Origin: Pandoraea aquatica
GTDB taxonomy: Bacteria > Pseudomonadota > Gammaproteobacteria > Burkholderiales > Burkholderiaceae
DNA length: 64,000 nucleotides
Direction: 5' to 3'
Assembly (NCBI RefSeq): GCF_902459565.1
Contig: NZ_CABPSN010000001.1
Coordinates: forward strand, 124,001 to 188,000
The notes below the pieces were generated by a model. That model ran no database searches and had not been told where the DNA came from. It worked only from the letters and a program-made list of their open reading frames with translations. Positions 33,631 through 43,000 of the stretch are shown here, piece after piece (position 1 is the stretch's first letter; every line of letters starts with the position of its first letter). A program made the position numbers and the translations under genes.

Positions 33631-34286
33631 GCCTTGGGCACCAGCCATCCCGCGCCGCGGATGTTGCGAATGACATCGGCGCCGAGCTTCTTGCGAATCG
33701 AATGGATCAGGAAGTCGATCATATTGCTCTCGATCTCCTCACCCCAGCCATACAGGCGATGTTCGAGCGCGTCGCGCGAGAGGATCGTGCCGGGGCGCAG
33801 CATCAGCGCGTGCAGCAGCGCGTATTCACGCGCCGAAAGGACGCAACTGTTTTCGCCGTACGTCGCCTGATGCGTTGCCGGATCGAGCGCGAGCGCGCCG
33901 TTGGTCAGCACCGGCACGGCCACGCCTGCGTGACGACGGATGACCGCGCGCATTCTGGCGAGCAGCTCACCCACTTCGAACGGCTTGACGACGAAGTCGT
34001 CCGCCCCGAGATCGAGGCCCTGAATGATGTCTTCCGCGCCGTCGCGGGCGGTGACGACGATAATCGGCGTACGCCCGCCCGCGCCACGATGGGCGCGCAG
34101 CACGTCCCAACCATCCCGGCCGGGCAGGCCGAGGTCGAGCAGCATGAGGTCGTACGCATGCGCGGCGAGGGCGGCGAGCGCGGCGTCACCGTCGCGACAC
34201 CAATCGGCGGCGTATGAGGCGTCCTTGAGCGCCTGCATCATGGCCTCACCGATCATGGCGTCGTCTTCTACAAGCAATATCCGCAT
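33627..34286 (-). CDS. OmpR-family response regulator (PmrA/QseB-like)
   Basis: A 219-residue regulator with an N-terminal receiver (VEDDAMIGEAMMQAL, phospho-acceptor Asp51 in LMLLDLGLPGRDG, TARDG, Lys in VVKPFEVGELL) and a C-terminal winged helix (LSAREYALLHALMLRPGTIL, MIDFLIHSIRKKLG, IRNIRGAGWLV). Close in type to PmrA, QseB and BasR. It is first in a three-gene operon with the kinase and ArnT-like gene. A direct repeat 105-125 bases upstream (34391-34410) fits the 11-base-phased sites used by this subfamily, so autoregulation is likely. Confidence 0.95.
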   Translation of the reverse strand: MRILLVEDDAMIGEAMMQALKDASYAADWCRDGDAALAALAAHAYDLMLLDLGLPGRDGWDVLRAHRGAGGRTPIIVVTARDGAEDIIQGLDLGADDFVVKPFEVGELLARMRAVIRRHAGVAVPVLTNGALALDPATHQATYGENSCVLSAREYALLHALMLRPGTILSRDALEHRLYGWGEEIESNMIDFLIHSIRKKLGADVIRNIRGAGWLVPKA

Positions 34287-34390
34287 GGTTTTCCGTACGC
34301 ATTCTGGCGGGCTGAGTCTAGCGTACTGAAATCAGCCTACGCCTAATCCTTGCTATCCACGGAGGACGGCACGGGCGCACGATAGCGCGC

Positions 34391-34410
34391 GAAACTTAGT
34401 AGAAACTTAG
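34391..34410 (-). promoter_or_regulatory. PmrA/QseB-type direct-repeat operator candidate
   Basis: On the minus strand CTAAGTTTCTACTAAGTTTC carries CTAAGTTT twice at an 11-base period, like the CTTAA-N6-CTTAA PmrA/QseB boxes. It stands about 105 bases upstream of the response-regulator start. The gene-free stretch 34287-34609 otherwise contains the hairpin after metE. Confidence 0.55.
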
Positions 34411-34531
34411 CTCGTGCGCGTGTGCATTCGCGCGACTATGCCATGCAAACACTTCAGCAATCAATGACTTAGCGATGATTCCTCAAGTGATGTGATCGCT
34501 AGGCCCGTTTCCGTGCCCCCAAATGCGAACA

Positions 34532-34550
34532 GGCCGGCATTTCGCCGGCC
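34532..34550 (-). terminator. Hairpin after metE
   Basis: Perfect stem GGCCGGC/GCCGGCC with a five-base loop 60 bases downstream of the metE stop. Only a mixed TGTTCGCATTT follows on the minus strand, so it is a weak candidate terminator. Confidence 0.45.
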
Positions 34551-34609
34551 CGCTCATTTAAGGCATTTTCCCTCTGCAAATTCCGCCGAATTCGCGCAGC
34601 GCAGGGGAC

Positions 34610-36898
34610 TTACTGTGCGCGGAGTGTCTTCGCGGCGGCGACCATGTTTTGCAGCGCCGGAATGACTTCCGCCCATTGACGCGTTTTCAGTCCGCAGTCG
34701 GGGTTGACCCACAGACGTTGTGCCGGAATGCGCTCGGCAGCCTTCTGCATGAGCGACACCATGTGTTCCTGCGTCGGGATGTTGGGCGAGTGAATGTCGT
34801 ACACGCCCGGTCCGATTTCGTTCGGGTACTGGAACGAGTCGAACGCGTCGAGCAGTTCCATATCTGAGCGCGAGGTCTCGATGGTGATCACGTCGGCATC
34901 CATCTCGGCGATGGCCGCGATGATGTCGTTGAACTCCGAATAGCACATATGTGTATGGATCTGCGTGTCGTCCTGCACGCCGTTCGCCGTGATGCGGAAC
35001 GACTCGACCGCCCAGTGCAAATAGGTCGCCCATTGCGAACGGCGCAGCGGCAGGCCTTCGCGCAACGCCGCCTCGTCGATCTGGATCACGCGCACACCCG
35101 CACGTTCCAGATCCAGGACTTCCTCGCGCATCGCGAGCGCGAGCTGGAAGCACGAGACCGAGCGTGGCTGATCGTCGCGCACGAACGACCAGTTCAGGAT
35201 CGTGACCGGGCCGGTCAGCATGCCCTTCATCGGCTTGTCGGTCAGCGACTGCGCGTACTTGATCCATTCGACGGTCATCGCCTTCGGGCGGCTGATGTCG
35301 CCAAACATGATCGGTGGCTTCACACAGCGCGAGCCGTACGACTGCACCCAGCCGAACTGGCTGAACGCGTAGCCTTGGAGCTGTTCGCCGAAGTACTCGA
35401 CCATGTCGTTGCGTTCCGCTTCGCCGTGCACCAGCACATCGAGCCCCAGCGCTTCTTGCTCGCGCACGCTGCGCTCGATTTCCTTTTTCATGGCTGCCAC
35501 GTAACCCGCCTGATCCAGCTCTCCCGCTTTGTACTGGCTGCGGGCGTTGCGGATCTCGGCCGTTTGCGGGAACGAGCCGATGGTGGTGGTCGGGTAGCGC
35601 GGCAGGTTCAGTTTCGCGGCTTGCTTCGGTGCACGCTCGATGTACGGACGCTTGCGACGGCCCATCGCGGCTTCGATCCGCTCAACTGCCGCCTTGACGG
35701 TCGGGTTGTGCACGCGCGGCGACGCACGGCGACTGGCGATGGCGGCGGCATTGGCACGCAACTCGGCGGTCACGGCAGCACGGCCATCGTTAATGGCGCG
35801 GGCCAGCACCGTCACTTCAGCGAGCTTCTGTTTGGCGAAGGCGAGCCACGACCGGATCTCGGCGTCGAGCTTCTGTTCACTGTCCAGATCGACCGGCACG
35901 TGCAGCAGCGAGCACGACGGTGCGATCCACAGACGGTCGCCCAGCTGTTTTGCCACCGGCTCAAGCCAGTCCAGCACCGCCGCCAGATCCGTCTTCCAGA
36001 TGTTGCGACCGTTGACCACACCCACCGACACGATCTTGTCCGCCGGTAGCGCAGCGATGACCTTGGCGACTTCGCTTTGCGCGTTCACAGCGTCGATGTG
36101 CAGACCGTCGACCGCCAGGCGGCACGCTAGCGGCAGGTTCTCTTGCAGCTCACCGAAGTACGTGGCGAGCAGACGTTTGACCGGCGCCGCAGCGAGTGCG
36201 GCGTAGGCGGTTTCGAAGGCTGTCCGCCATTCGGCATCCAGTTCGGTGACGAGGATCGGTTCGTCGATCTGCACCCATTCCACGCCTTGTGCGGCGAGGG
36301 TTTCCAGCAGTTTCACGTAGACCGGCAACAGGCGCGGCAGCAACGCCAGCTTGTCGCTGTCGTCCTTCGACTTGCCGAGCCACAGATACGTGACGGGGCC
36401 GACGATGACCGGCTTGGCTTTGACCCCGGCGGCGCGGGCTTCGGCCAGTTGTTCGACGAGACGCGAGGCGTCCAGCGTGAAAGTCGTGTCGACGGCGAAC
36501 TCGGGGACGATGTAGTGGTAGTTCGTATCGAACCACTTCGTCATCTCGCCGGCGGCGACACCGCCGCAGCAGTCGGCGTGATCTTCGGCGCTCTGTGCCG
36601 AGCGGCCACGGGCGACGCGGAAGTAGTTGTCCAGGGCGTCGCCGTGAAAGCCTTGCACGCGCTTGGGCAGATTACCCAGCGTGACGCTCATGTCGAGCAC
36701 CTGATCGTAGAACGCAAAGTCGCCGACCGGGGCCAGATCCAGCGCCGCCTGATCCTGCCAATGACGCGCACGCAATGAAGCACCGAGTGCCTTCAGTTCG
36801 TCGCGCGACGATTGGCCTTTCCAGTAGGCTTCCTGACCAAACTTCAGCTCACGCTTCGCGCCAACGCGCGGGAATCCCAGATTGTGTGTCTTCGCCAT
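34610..36898 (-). CDS. metE: Cobalamin-independent methionine synthase MetE
   Basis: A 762-residue cytosolic enzyme that transfers a methyl group from 5-methyltetrahydropteroyltri-glutamate to homocysteine, the last step of methionine synthesis. The N-terminus [20 protein letters not shown] is canonical. Zinc ligands are all present with the E. coli spacing: His650 and Cys652 in [10 protein letters not shown], Glu674 in [10 protein letters not shown] and Cys735 in [11 protein letters not shown]. Two-domain length matches the family. It stands alone on the minus strand; 104 bases separate it from a LysR gene upstream. I find no clear MetR boxes and the leader is too short for a cobalamin riboswitch. 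Confidence 0.98.
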   Translation of the reverse strand: MAKTHNLGFPRVGAKRELKFGQEAYWKGQSSRDELKALGASLRARHWQDQAALDLAPVGDFAFYDQVLDMSVTLGNLPKRVQGFHGDALDNYFRVARGRSAQSAEDHADCCGGVAAGEMTKWFDTNYHYIVPEFAVDTTFTLDASRLVEQLAEARAAGVKAKPVIVGPVTYLWLGKSKDDSDKLALLPRLLPVYVKLLETLAAQGVEWVQIDEPILVTELDAEWRTAFETAYAALAAAPVKRLLATYFGELQENLPLACRLAVDGLHIDAVNAQSEVAKVIAALPADKIVSVGVVNGRNIWKTDLAAVLDWLEPVAKQLGDRLWIAPSCSLLHVPVDLDSEQKLDAEIRSWLAFAKQKLAEVTVLARAINDGRAAVTAELRANAAAIASRRASPRVHNPTVKAAVERIEAAMGRRKRPYIERAPKQAAKLNLPRYPTTTIGSFPQTAEIRNARSQYKAGELDQAGYVAAMKKEIERSVREQEALGLDVLVHGEAERNDMVEYFGEQLQGYAFSQFGWVQSYGSRCVKPPIMFGDISRPKAMTVEWIKYAQSLTDKPMKGMLTGPVTILNWSFVRDDQPRSVSCFQLALAMREEVLDLERAGVRVIQIDEAALREGLPLRRSQWATYLHWAVESFRITANGVQDDTQIHTHMCYSEFNDIIAAIAEMDADVITIETSRSDMELLDAFDSFQYPNEIGPGVYDIHSPNIPTQEHMVSLMQKAAERIPAQRLWVNPDCGLKTRQWAEVIPALQNMVAAAKTLRAQ

Positions 36899-37002
36899 GT
36901 TCTCTATCGACCCCTATCACTGGAGGAATTGAAACGGTGACATCGATCATAGAGACTTCGATTCATGAATGAAAATGGTCTTATTTCTTGGTAACGTTAA
37001 TT

Positions 37003-38046
37003 TTATTCATGATGAAGAGGGCTGGCGAGGGTGCGCGAGACATCCTGCAACACCGCGATAAGTGCGAGGGTTGCGGCACTCGGCGCGTGACCATGGAGGA
37101 CGCCGACAGTCGGTGCGACGTGGGAGAACGGTAACCCGAAGTCATGAAGCGCCGGGGCGAGCGGTGAGCGCGCCACGCCTAACGTCGACGCGAGGAAGAG
37201 ACACGGCATGGCCTGCGCGGTGCTCGCGTTGGTCATGAGCGTGACGGACTCCATGATCACGCGCGGCAGCGGCAGCCCTTGATGGGCGAATTCTGTGTCG
37301 ATGGCCCGGCGCATGGGAGTGCCGGGCGGTGGGACGATCCATGGATAGCGCGCGACATCGGGCCAGCTGGGCGACGGGTGCGACGCCAACGGGTGGTTGC
37401 GTGCGCCGAACACCCGAACGTCATCTGTATACAGCGGCACGGTCCCGAAGCCCGCATTCATGGCGGTTTCGTCCAGTCGGCAGACGAGCAGATCGATCTC
37501 GTGCCAGCGCGCGCGGGGCAGCAGACGGTCGAGCGTGTCTTCGAACAGATTGACGCGAAGCGCAGGCCCGGTGTGCTCCAGCCGCGCGAGCGTTTGGGGC
37601 ATGAGCACGCTCGCCATGCCCGGCAGGATGCCGACGTTGACCGGCTGCGCAAGTCCGTCGCGTAACGCCTGCATGGCGGGGGCGACACCCGCCAGATCGG
37701 TCAGCATGCGCTCGGCGCGTTCGAGTAGTGCGTCGCCATACGGGGTCGGGGTCACGCGCCGCGTGGTGCGTTCGAACAACGACACGCCGAGCGCGTCCTC
37801 GATTTCGCGCAACCACTTCGACAACGCGGGCTGGGTGATAGCAGCAGCTTCAGCGGTACGGGCGAAACTGCGCGTTCGGCCCAGCCAGCGCAACGTTTCG
37901 AGATCGCGAACCCGGAGTTTGCGCAGGACGGCAGGAATCTGACGCGCGAGCTGTGACGCCGGTAATGGTGACGGAAGCAGGGGTGACGGAGGCAGGGGAT
38001 CTCGGTCCGCGCGGGAGTCTTCGGTCATGTCGGTGAGGTAATGCAT
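37003..38046 (-). CDS. LysR-family transcriptional regulator
   Basis: A 347-residue LysR regulator with an extended Pro-rich N-terminus of about 35 residues before the helix-turn-helix (LRWLGRTRSFARTAEAAAIT, QPALSKWLREIEDALGVSLF). The effector-binding half has the GILPGMASVLMPQTLARLE and LVCRLDETAMN regions seen in GbpR/CbbR-like subgroups. It is divergent from the sulfatase gene, 159 bases apart, the common LysR arrangement, so it probably controls the sulfatase. It is not MetR: MetR is about 300 residues, lacks this leader and normally faces metE. ATG at 38046 or 38028 could be the start. Confidence 0.9.
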   Translation of the reverse strand: MHYLTDMTEDSRADRDPLPPSPLLPSPLPASQLARQIPAVLRKLRVRDLETLRWLGRTRSFARTAEAAAITQPALSKWLREIEDALGVSLFERTTRRVTPTPYGDALLERAERMLTDLAGVAPAMQALRDGLAQPVNVGILPGMASVLMPQTLARLEHTGPALRVNLFEDTLDRLLPRARWHEIDLLVCRLDETAMNAGFGTVPLYTDDVRVFGARNHPLASHPSPSWPDVARYPWIVPPPGTPMRRAIDTEFAHQGLPLPRVIMESVTLMTNASTAQAMPCLFLASTLGVARSPLAPALHDFGLPFSHVAPTVGVLHGHAPSAATLALIAVLQDVSRTLASPLHHE

Positions 38047-38205
38047 CGATAGGTTGCCGATACGTTACCGCACTATTGATGTTCTCCAGGTAATGAATCG
38101 GGTGCGATTTTTCATCGATCTGTTCAGAATCCAGCCGAATAATGAGACTCCCATCCGGTAGTTAGCGCACGACACGACGCTGGCACCTCATCAGGAGCGA
38201 GACGC

Positions 38206-40098
38206 ATGACGAAACGTAAGCCTTCATCCCCCACGATCTCCGACGACGCGACGCCGACCGACGCCACGTCCGCCAAACAGTCCGACACACCGAGTCGCAA
38301 TGCGCGACGCGACTTTCTGAAGCAGGCCGGTGCGGCGATGGCGTCGGCAGGACTGGCGTCGTCGGCGATTTCGGCCACCCGGGAGGCAGCCCCGACGGCG
38401 CATGCGGCCGACGACGGTTACGTCATGCCGACGCAGGCCCCGGCCGTCGCCCCCAAGGGCTACAACATCCTGTTCATCCTCACCGATCAGGAGCGTCATT
38501 TCGACAAGTGGCCGTTTCCGGTGCCGGGCCGCGAACGGCTGCGCCGTGAGGGTGTGACGTTCATGAATCACCAGATCGCCGCGTGCGTGTGTTCGCCGTC
38601 GCGCTCTGTCGTGTACACCGGCCAGCACATCCAGCACACGCGCGTGTTCGACAATTGCGGCATTCCATGGCAGCCGGATATGTCGACCGATATCCGCACC
38701 ATCGGCCATATGATGCGCGACGCGGGTTACTACGCGGCGTATCTGGGCAAGTGGCATCTGAGCGGTAAGCTGCATCACAACCACACGCCCTACGACACGC
38801 CGACGGCGGAGTACAACGCGCTGATCCGGTCGTACGGCTTCGACGACTACTTCGGCGTAGGCGATCTGATCGGGCGCGTGCGTGGCGGTTATACCTATGA
38901 TGGCCTGACGACGTCGTCCGCCGTGTCCTGGCTGCGCGGGCGCGGTGCTCAACTGGCGACCGAACAGAAGCCGTGGTTCATGGCGGTGAATCTCGTCAAT
39001 CCGCACGACGCGATGTTCCTGAACACCGACCCGACCGGCGTCGACACGCAAAACGCCAGCAAGCCGACGCTGGGCAACGCCCGTCCGCCGAAGGACAGCC
39101 TTTACGGCAAGCATTGGAACGTCCCCCTCGCTGCCACGCGAAAGCAGGCTTACGACGCCCCCGGCCGACCCGCTGCGCACGGCGTCTACAACGCGGCCGA
39201 GGGCGTGCTGGTCGGGGACTATCCGCTCGACGACGCGCGGCTTCAGGTCTATCAGGACTATTACTTCAACTGCATCCGGGACTGCGACACCCATGTCGTG
39301 ACGCTGCTCGACGCGCTGCGCGAGTTGGGTATCGACAAGAACACCATCGTCGTGATGAGTGCCGATCACGGGGATCACGTCGGTGCACACAAGCTCGTGG
39401 GGAAGGGGCCGACGACGTATCGCGAGCAGAATCACGTGCCGCTGGTGATTCGTCACCCGGCGTACCCGGGCGGGAAGCAATGCGCAGCGCTCAGCTCGCA
39501 CGTGGACATCACGCCGACGCTGCTCGGGTTGACGGGGCTCGACGCCGACAGCGTGGCCCGCATTGCGGGCAAGACCGCGCATGGGCATGACCTCACGCCG
39601 CTGCTGCGCCGCCCCGAGCAGCAGGCGGTCGATGCGCTACGCCCGGCCACCCTGTTCAACTACGCCATGCTGCTGTTCTACGACAGCGAGTGGCTGGCGC
39701 AGGAATATGCGACGTTGCGTCAGAAGGGCATGCCGGTCGACGAGATCCATCGACGGGTGATCGCACGTCAGCCGGACTTCCGACATCGCGGCATGATTCG
39801 CAGCGTGTTCGACGGCCGCTATCGCTTCTCGCGCTACTTTTCGCCGAAGGCGTTCAACCGGCCGACGTCGCTGGAGACGCTGTTCGCGAGCAATGACGTC
39901 GAACTTTACGATCTGCACGCCGATCCGACGGAGTCGCGCAACCTGGCGCTCGACGCACGTAGCAACGGGCCGTTGCTGATGGCGATGAACACGCTGCTCA
40001 ACGATCGGTTGGACGCAGAGGTGGGCGAAGATCGCGCCGACATCCTGCCGATCCGCGACGGGCGCGTGCATTTCACGTTCGAGATGCAGGCTAGCTGA
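38206..40098 (+). CDS. Tat-exported sulfatase
   Basis: A 630-residue alkaline-phosphatase-superfamily sulfatase. The N-terminal leader has a twin-arginine motif (NARRDFLKQAG, Arg34-Arg35) and an Ala-rich hydrophobic stretch, so it is folded before export. The active-site box CSPSR (Cys129) is the C-x-P-x-R motif in which Cys is converted to formylglycine. Metal-site elements are ILFILTDQERHFD near the N-terminus and SADHGDHVGAHKL further on, with GKWHLSGK between. Substrate cannot be told; the long C-terminal part resembles arylsulfatase/choline-sulfatase relatives. No formylglycine-generating enzyme gene is in this window. GGAGCGAG precedes the ATG. Confidence 0.93.
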   Translation: MTKRKPSSPTISDDATPTDATSAKQSDTPSRNARRDFLKQAGAAMASAGLASSAISATREAAPTAHAADDGYVMPTQAPAVAPKGYNILFILTDQERHFDKWPFPVPGRERLRREGVTFMNHQIAACVCSPSRSVVYTGQHIQHTRVFDNCGIPWQPDMSTDIRTIGHMMRDAGYYAAYLGKWHLSGKLHHNHTPYDTPTAEYNALIRSYGFDDYFGVGDLIGRVRGGYTYDGLTTSSAVSWLRGRGAQLATEQKPWFMAVNLVNPHDAMFLNTDPTGVDTQNASKPTLGNARPPKDSLYGKHWNVPLAATRKQAYDAPGRPAAHGVYNAAEGVLVGDYPLDDARLQVYQDYYFNCIRDCDTHVVTLLDALRELGIDKNTIVVMSADHGDHVGAHKLVGKGPTTYREQNHVPLVIRHPAYPGGKQCAALSSHVDITPTLLGLTGLDADSVARIAGKTAHGHDLTPLLRRPEQQAVDALRPATLFNYAMLLFYDSEWLAQEYATLRQKGMPVDEIHRRVIARQPDFRHRGMIRSVFDGRYRFSRYFSPKAFNRPTSLETLFASNDVELYDLHADPTESRNLALDARSNGPLLMAMNTLLNDRLDAEVGEDRADILPIRDGRVHFTFEMQAS

Positions 40099-40252
40099 TT
40101 CAACTGCGCGTTGATCCGACGGCACGGCGGCGACGCCGTTGCCGTTGGCGTGCCGGATGGCATCGGTGGTACGCTCATGCGACCTCGGGGGAGCGAATCG
40201 ACGCCCCTCCCGCATGGGGCTGTCGCCTCCCTCATTCGCTATCGCCAACGCC

Positions 40253-40858
40253 ATGAAGAAACGTGAATTCCTTGCCGGTGCCGTGGCACTGGGCGCATCG
40301 GTGCCTGTCTTCGCCAAGCCGGGCGCTGCGGGCGCATCCGCCGCTTCCGCGCCAGCTTCGACACCGCTTGTCACGCTCAGCGGCGCGATTGCGCGTCACA
40401 ACCGCGGTGCGGTCGACCCGGCGCTCGATCAACTGTTTCACAAGCAACTTGTGCAATTCGACGCGGCGTACGCGCTCGACTTCGCCATGCTCACGCGCAT
40501 GCCAGCGCAGACGATTCGCCCCACGCTGGAGTACGACGCGAAGCCGCACACGTTGCGCGGGCCGCGTCTGGCCGACGTGCTCGTGCAGGCGGGCGCACCG
40601 TCGAATCCGCTCACACAGGTGTTGTTGCGCGCCATCGATGGCTACGTGGTGGCGACTACGGTAGGGCAGGTGCGGGAGTACGGCTTTCTGCTCGCGACCC
40701 ATATCGACGACAAGCCGCTCGCGCTGGGCGGCCTCGGACCGCTGTGGGCCGTGTACGACCCGGCCGGGATTCCGGCGCTGGCGGGCAAACCGCTCAAGGA
40801 GCAGTTCACCCTGTGTCCGTGGGGCGTGTATCACATTCAGATCAACGCCGTTTCCTGA
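40253..40858 (+). CDS. Exported molybdopterin-oxidoreductase-like protein
   Basis: A 201-residue exported protein resembling the molybdopterin-binding domain of the sulfite oxidase family: LRGPRLADVLVQAGAP, LLRAIDGYVVATTVGQVREY, LLATHIDDKPLALGGLGPLW and AVYDPAGIPAL. The signal peptide MKKREFLAGAVALGASVPVFA begins with a KR-x-F-L variant of the Tat motif. The only Cys (in LCPWGVY near the C-terminus) is not where the Mo-ligand Cys usually sits, so cofactor binding is doubtful. ATG at 40253 is chosen because it starts the signal peptide; the longer frame adds an unrelated leader. It lies 154 bases after the sulfatase on the same strand. Confidence 0.8.
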   Translation: MKKREFLAGAVALGASVPVFAKPGAAGASAASAPASTPLVTLSGAIARHNRGAVDPALDQLFHKQLVQFDAAYALDFAMLTRMPAQTIRPTLEYDAKPHTLRGPRLADVLVQAGAPSNPLTQVLLRAIDGYVVATTVGQVREYGFLLATHIDDKPLALGGLGPLWAVYDPAGIPALAGKPLKEQFTLCPWGVYHIQINAVS

Positions 40859-40873
40859 GACGGCCGACGTGCC

Positions 40874-43000
40874 TTAGTAGGACGTCGGGCGTCCCGGCGT
40901 CGGTGTCGCGGTCGGCGGCGGAACGATCGCCTGATACGGGTTCAGTCGCCCCGGCAGTTTGATCGGATCGAGTTCGTCGACGTCCTCGTGCAGGATGCGA
41001 CGGATCTCCAGAATCGCCTGCGGTGTCTCCTGCACGCTATGTCCTGCGACGATGACACGCTCGGATTGTGCACCCGCGAGATGGGCGCTCGTGTACGGCA
41101 CCACCCCATCGCTTGAAGCCTCCAGCGGCCCCTTGGCATCGCGCCGAGCGATGATCGAGTGGTATTGCACGGCCGGCGAGATCTTCAGGCCGGCAGCGGC
41201 CATCACGTACGGATCGTCGTCGCGCAACTGATCGACGCTATTGGGCACATAGCGTGTCTTGCCCTCCGAAGGGCTGTCTTCGGACCCCGTCGCGTAGTGC
41301 AGCACGTCGTCGATCCCCGAGAGCAGCGTGACCGGCAGCTTGATCAGGTTCGACACCCAGCGTCCGATGCGGTTACGCGCAAACGGTGTGCCCCGGTGCG
41401 GTGCGGCGATGAAGATGGCGCGCTCGAACTGCGGCACCGGCTTGAAGCTGAACAGCGGATCGAGCCGGTCGCGGGCACGGTCGATCTGATTCTCGTCCAG
41501 GTGGTATTCGTGCTGGAAGGTATCCCAGAGCTGATCGTCCGAGCTGGACACCATCAGGCGAGCGATCACGCCCCCCATGCTGTGCCCGATGACGACCGCG
41601 TCGTGCGACGCCGCAGACTGGCCGTCCGGGTCGAAGTGCTTGAGCGTCGCCTCGAACGCGTTGCGAATGGCCATGGCGTTTACGAGAATCGGCGCATTCG
41701 TCGGGTAATAGACCTGCCAGACCTGGAAGTGCTCGCGCAACGTCGCGTCACCCTGAATTTCGTTGGCGAGATTCACCCACGCCTCCGGGCTGCTGGCCAG
41801 CCCGTGGAGCATCAGAATGACGCGGCGTCCCGGATCGAACGGCTGCATCAGGTAGATGTGGGGACGCACGATGCCACGGTCGCGTCCAAACAACGTGCGC
41901 AACGACTGCTCGGCAAAGCCCGAGCGCGCAAGCCACAGACCGTAACCGGCCGTGAAGTTGCCTGCGAGCGGCACGGTCTGGTGATTCAGTTCGACGGACG
42001 TCTGCCGGTAGGGGTCGTAGACCACCAGCGTGGCGACGTGCGTCGCGAGGACCTGTTCGAGCGTGGTGCCGTCGAAGCGCAGCAGCAGCGTGAGCGACGG
42101 TGAGGGCATCTCGCTGAACACCGGTCCGGCGTTGGGATCGGTGGCGCGCCGGAAATCGCGCGATGCGCGGCTTTCACGCGGGTTGTGGGGTGCCGTGTCG
42201 CGGTCGTCCGGGCCCGTTGCGGCATCGCCCCGGGGCGTCGGGCGCTGACCGGCGGCGGTGAGCGCCTCGGCGGCGGACTTCTCGTCGAGCACGGCCACCA
42301 GCTCTGCGCCGAAACCGTCGCGCCGGTACGGACTGCGCAGGCCGGCGAACGACAGCGTAGATGCGGGCAAGACTTCGCGCGGCTGGATGCTGTTATCGGC
42401 GAATCGCACGCTGCTGGCGTCGACCGGCAGGAGCCATCCGGCAATCTTGTCGCTGCCCGTTTGCTGCACGCGACGGAACAACGCGACCGAGAAGTTCTGC
42501 ACCGCGTAGTTGTAATAGTCGCGAACCTGCGTCTGACGGTCTTCGAAGGCCCGTTCGCTCGACGGACGGTCGCTGTAGAACAGATACGCGTAGGCGTAGC
42601 GTGCCGAGCGCAGCCATAGGTCGAACTGCGCATCGTTCCATTGACGCTCGCCCGTGGGCGTCTGCGCGATGGCGAGCTGCATCGACATTTCAGCCATGGC
42701 CGCGAGTCGCCGATCGACGTCGATTTCCTTCGCGCGGCCTAGTGCGTCGATACAGTCGAGCGACGATTTGGCGCAAAGGGTGTCGTCGAGGCCAGCTACG
42801 CGAATGGTCTCATCAGTCGATGCGCTCAGCTTGCCCGTGGACAGAATGTCGCCGCGCTTCATGGCGATGTACTGCTCGGGGCCGAGCGAACGGACTTCCA
42901 CCATCGCGCAGCCGGACAGCGCTGTCAGCCATAGCACAGTCATCAGCATGCCCGCTCGCCGCAACGCGAGGGGCTTGCCCGACAGCTTCAACGCGATCAT
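40874..43000 (-). CDS. Lipoprotein alpha/beta hydrolase
   Basis: A 708-residue outer-membrane or periplasmic lipoprotein. The signal ends in a lipobox (LWLTALSGC, Cys31). The N-terminal ~330 residues have no domain I recognise and include helix-rich YLFYSDRPSSERAFEDR. The C-terminal half is an alpha/beta hydrolase: PGRRVILMLHGLASSPEAW (oxyanion region), the nucleophile elbow GHSMGG (Ser at about 472) and a probable catalytic His in VIVAGHSVQETPQAI. A lipase, esterase or acyltransferase role at the envelope is plausible. Its start overlaps the stop of the DUF4105 gene by four bases (ATGA), so the two products probably work together. Confidence 0.88.
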   Translation of the reverse strand: MIALKLSGKPLALRRAGMLMTVLWLTALSGCAMVEVRSLGPEQYIAMKRGDILSTGKLSASTDETIRVAGLDDTLCAKSSLDCIDALGRAKEIDVDRRLAAMAEMSMQLAIAQTPTGERQWNDAQFDLWLRSARYAYAYLFYSDRPSSERAFEDRQTQVRDYYNYAVQNFSVALFRRVQQTGSDKIAGWLLPVDASSVRFADNSIQPREVLPASTLSFAGLRSPYRRDGFGAELVAVLDEKSAAEALTAAGQRPTPRGDAATGPDDRDTAPHNPRESRASRDFRRATDPNAGPVFSEMPSPSLTLLLRFDGTTLEQVLATHVATLVVYDPYRQTSVELNHQTVPLAGNFTAGYGLWLARSGFAEQSLRTLFGRDRGIVRPHIYLMQPFDPGRRVILMLHGLASSPEAWVNLANEIQGDATLREHFQVWQVYYPTNAPILVNAMAIRNAFEATLKHFDPDGQSAASHDAVVIGHSMGGVIARLMVSSSDDQLWDTFQHEYHLDENQIDRARDRLDPLFSFKPVPQFERAIFIAAPHRGTPFARNRIGRWVSNLIKLPVTLLSGIDDVLHYATGSEDSPSEGKTRYVPNSVDQLRDDDPYVMAAAGLKISPAVQYHSIIARRDAKGPLEASSDGVVPYTSAHLAGAQSERVIVAGHSVQETPQAILEIRRILHEDVDELDPIKLPGRLNPYQAIVPPPTATPTPGRPTSY

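Noticed and set aside
36899-37002. Possible MetR boxes or cobalamin riboswitch before metE
   Set aside because: I find no TGAA-N5-TTCA pair, and 104 bases are too few for a cobalamin riboswitch; only TTCATGAATGAA-like sequence is present.
37003-38046. LysR gene as MetR
   Set aside because: It is on the same strand as metE rather than divergent, is longer than MetR with a Pro-rich leader, and its sequence is unlike MetR; it faces the sulfatase.
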